NCBI GenBank assembly: GCA_910588365.1
Contig: CAJUQS010000106.1
Span: 1-15,011 of the forward strand
Source of the DNA: an uncultured Oscillospiraceae bacterium
GTDB lineage: Bacteria; Bacillota; Clostridia; Oscillospirales; Oscillospiraceae
Direction of reading: 5' to 3'
Length of the DNA stretch: 15,011 nucleotides
The notes beneath the pieces were generated by a model that was not told the origin of the DNA, did not search any database, and was given only the letters and a program-made list of their open reading frames with translations. The translations under genes and the position numbers were made by a program. Positions 13,397 through 15,011 of this stretch are shown one piece after another; position 1 is the first letter of the stretch; every line of letters begins with the position of its first letter.

Positions 13397-14335
13397 TCAA
13401 TGGTTGCTGATATAGTGCTCCGCCTGCATGGCGGCAATGGCGCCATCCGCAGCGGCGGTGACCACCTGGCGCAGGCTCTTGACCCGGATGTCGCCGGCGG
13501 CAAACACGCCGGGGATGTTGGTGTGCATGTTGTCATCGGTCTTGATATAACCGTTCTCCATGTCCAGCATCCCCTCAAAGAGCTGGGAGTTGGGGTTGTA
13601 GCCGATGAAGCCGAACAGGCCGAACAGGCCGTCGTCCTCGTCCGCCTCAACGGTGGTCAGCTCTCCGGTCTTCACGTTCTTGACCGTCATGGAGCTGAGC
13701 AGCTCGTCGCCGTCCACCTTGACCACCACGCTGTCCCACATGAAGGCGATCTTGGGGTTGGCGAAGGCCTTCTCCTGGATGGACTTGGCCGCGCGCAGCT
13801 CGTTGCGCCGGTGGATAATGGTCACCTTGCGCGCGAACTTGGTCAGGTACATGGCCTCCTCAACGGCGCTGTCGCCGCCGCCCACCACGTACACCTCGAA
13901 GTCCTCGAAGAAGGACGCGTCGCAGGTGGCGCAGAAGGAGATGCCCTTGCCGGTGAACTTGCCCTCGTTCTCACAGCCGATGGGCTTGGGGAACGCGCCG
14001 GTGGCGATGATGACGCACTTGGCCTCGTACTCGCCCTTGGCGCCCACCAGCTTCTTCACCTCGCCGTTGAGCTCCACGCTCTTGATCACGTCGGAGCAGC
14101 GCTCAGCGCCGAACTTCTTGGCCTGCTCGGTCATGCGGGCGATAAGGCTGGGGCCGCTCTCGCCCTCCACCATCTGACCGGGGTAGTTCTCGATCTCGTC
14201 GGTAATGGCGATCTGGCCGCCGTCCTGGCCCTTCTCAATGATGAGGGTGCTCAGGCGGCTGCGGCCGGCGTACAGCCCGGCTGCCAGGCCGGCAGGGCCG
14301 CCGCCCAGGATAATGACATCGTAAATTTTGCTCAT
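13397..14335 (-). CDS. trxB: Thioredoxin reductase, NADPH-dependent
   Basis: A 312-aa flavoprotein. The FAD motif GGGPAGLAAGLYAGR is at residues 11-25, the redox pair CATC at 135-138, the NADPH motif GGGDSAVEEA at 152-161 followed by HRR for the 2'-phosphate, and the C-terminal FAD signature VFAAGDIRVKSLRQVVTAAADG. It passes electrons to the neighbouring thioredoxin and so to GrdA. Its upstream spacer of 297 nt to grdB is full of hairpins. GAGGAG is 13 nt before the ATG, rather far, with AGTAGG closer. Length and motifs are complete. Confidence 0.96.
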   Translation of the reverse strand: MSKIYDVIILGGGPAGLAAGLYAGRSRLSTLIIEKGQDGGQIAITDEIENYPGQMVEGESGPSLIARMTEQAKKFGAERCSDVIKSVELNGEVKKLVGAKGEYEAKCVIIATGAFPKPIGCENEGKFTGKGISFCATCDASFFEDFEVYVVGGGDSAVEEAMYLTKFARKVTIIHRRNELRAAKSIQEKAFANPKIAFMWDSVVVKVDGDELLSSMTVKNVKTGELTTVEADEDDGLFGLFGFIGYNPNSQLFEGMLDMENGYIKTDDNMHTNIPGVFAAGDIRVKSLRQVVTAAADGAIAAMQAEHYISNH

Positions 14336-14368
14336 AACCTACTATCTTCTCCTCATTTTAAGGCATAC

Positions 14369-14611
14369 ATTCTTTTCTTCTTTGTGAACAAAGAAGAAAA
14401 GAATCAAAAGAAGAAAAACTTTTTGTCCGCAGGGCTTTTGCCCTGCTCATGGGTATTGTGGTCGAGGGGCGGGGAGGACTCCTACAGGCCCGGTGAGCCT
14501 GTAGGAGCTCCGCCACAGTGCCGGCATGTCCTGCCCAATAGGCAAAACACAGTTTTGCCGCAAAAAGTTTTTCTTTTTGCTACTTTTTCTTTGTTCACAA
14601 AGAAAAAGTAG
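14369..14611. repeat. Hairpin-ended inverted-repeat element between grdB and trxB
   Basis: The left end is a 17-bp stem (14369-14385 with 14388-14404, loop GA). The right end is a 15-bp stem, CTACTTTTTCTTTGT (14580-14594) with 14597-14611, loop TC. Inside each end, in mirrored orientation, comes a CAAAA(A)GAA...AAAAACTTTTTG block, then a short stem: GCAGGGC/GCCCTGC (14429-14446) on the left and GGCAAAAC/GTTTTGCC (14541-14559) on the right. In the middle is CTCCTACAGGC/GCCTGTAGGAG (14479-14507). The 243-bp segment thus has imperfect inverted ends of about 60 bp and no gene. Confidence 0.75.
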
Positions 14612-14632
14612 GTATGCCGGCAAAAAGGAAGA

Positions 14633-15011
14633 TTAGACCTCGAAAATGGTCTGATCCTCGACCTCGGTGGTGAGGGCCTCCAGGGCGCGCTCGACGAGCT
14701 TGCGACGGATGGCCTTCTCCTCCTCCATGGTGAGGGCGGGGTTGCCCAGGGGGTGGGGAATGGCGATGGTGGGGACGATACGGTTCGCGCCCACCGTCAT
14801 GGAAATGGGGGTGACTGTGCACATATGCACCACGGGGATGCCGGCACGCTCAATCTCTTTAACCATCGTTGCACCGCAACGCGTACAGGTCCCTCAGGTG
14901 CTGGTCATGATAACGGCATGAACACCGGCCTTGAGCAGCTTCTGGGCGTACTCGGCAGCAAATCCCTTGGCGTTGGCGACGGAGGTGCCGTTGCCAACGG
15001 TGGTATAGAAC
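14633..15011 (-). CDS. grdB: Glycine reductase complex selenoprotein B (GrdB family), 5' part outside window
   Basis: The visible C-terminal 125 residues run from FYTTVGNGTSVANAKGF through the motif TSTUGTCTRCGATMVKEIE to VEDQTIFEV and the TAA at 14633. The UxxCxxC motif (U-GTC-TRC) and the following GIPVVHMCTV and VGANRIVPTIAIPHPLGNPAL are hallmarks of the substrate-specific selenoprotein B subunit, which binds the amino acid and makes the carboxymethyl-selenoether. The same motif occurs in the sarcosine (GrdF) and betaine (GrdH) versions, and the N-terminal part that would separate them is missing. Placement with grdA and trxBA favours glycine. A start-like ATG at 14866 just downstream of the UGA would be a false start. 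Confidence 0.92.
14894..14896 (-). other. Selenocysteine UGA codon of the grdB-family gene
   Basis: The in-frame TGA sits between ACC and GGG, ten codons before ATG 14866, exactly at the U of the UxxCxxC active motif. Both flanks are family sequence in one frame. Confidence 0.94.

Noticed and set aside
13220..14611. A 463-codon plus-strand open frame
   Set aside because: Antisense to trxA and trxB, ending in the hairpin element.

Overview
The window reads as a GC-rich Firmicutes chromosome. The best guess is a gut Oscillospiraceae-type anaerobe such as the Flavonifractor/Oscillibacter/Lawsonibacter group. This rests on strong AGGAGG ribosome binding sites, a T-box leader, a selenocysteine-dependent glycine reductase operon, a clostridial-type thioredoxin and BlaI/BlaR1 genes. 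The genus is inference.

Layout. (1) 1-1463: a BlaI-type repressor and a BlaR1-like M56 membrane protease, cut by the window edge, on the minus strand behind a near-consensus promoter with two operator-like dyads. (2) 1786-6257: a sulfur/redox island. It holds a NifX/NifB-like protein with a His/Cys-rich tail, a Crp/Fnr regulator divergent from it, a CoA-disulfide reductase-rhodanese fusion coupled to a single-domain rhodanese, and, divergent from these, a D-cysteine desulfhydrase-type PLP enzyme. A 13-bp dyad is centred at about -41 of the rhodanese promoter, where a Crp-family activator would bind. (3) 6220-8376: a Trp-specific T-box leader, a stand-alone TrpB2-type tryptophan synthase beta chain, a MITE-like element and an unlisted 42-aa membrane peptide gene, ending at a strong terminator. 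(4) 8399-9089: a 97-aa unknown protein and an array of 94-bp tandem repeats that runs into the grdD stop codon. (5) 9084-15011: the glycine reductase locus on the minus strand, transcribed grdB (3' part), trxB, trxA, grdA, grdC, grdD. In-frame UGA selenocysteine codons lie in grdA (12737-12739) and grdB (14894-14896); naive gene calling truncates both.

How the genes work together. GrdB binds the substrate amino acid. Selenoprotein GrdA takes the carboxymethyl group as a selenoether. GrdC/GrdD release acetyl phosphate. TrxB and TrxA supply NADPH-derived electrons. The sulfur island probably handles cysteine-derived sulfide or sulfane sulfur under control of the Crp-family protein.

The long spacers (11802-12391, 14336-14632, 8753-9083, 6393-6646) are full of inverted repeats. 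Some form symmetric, hairpin-ended elements that look like non-autonomous mobile elements or an extragenic palindrome family. These and the 94-bp array are the least explained parts of the window.
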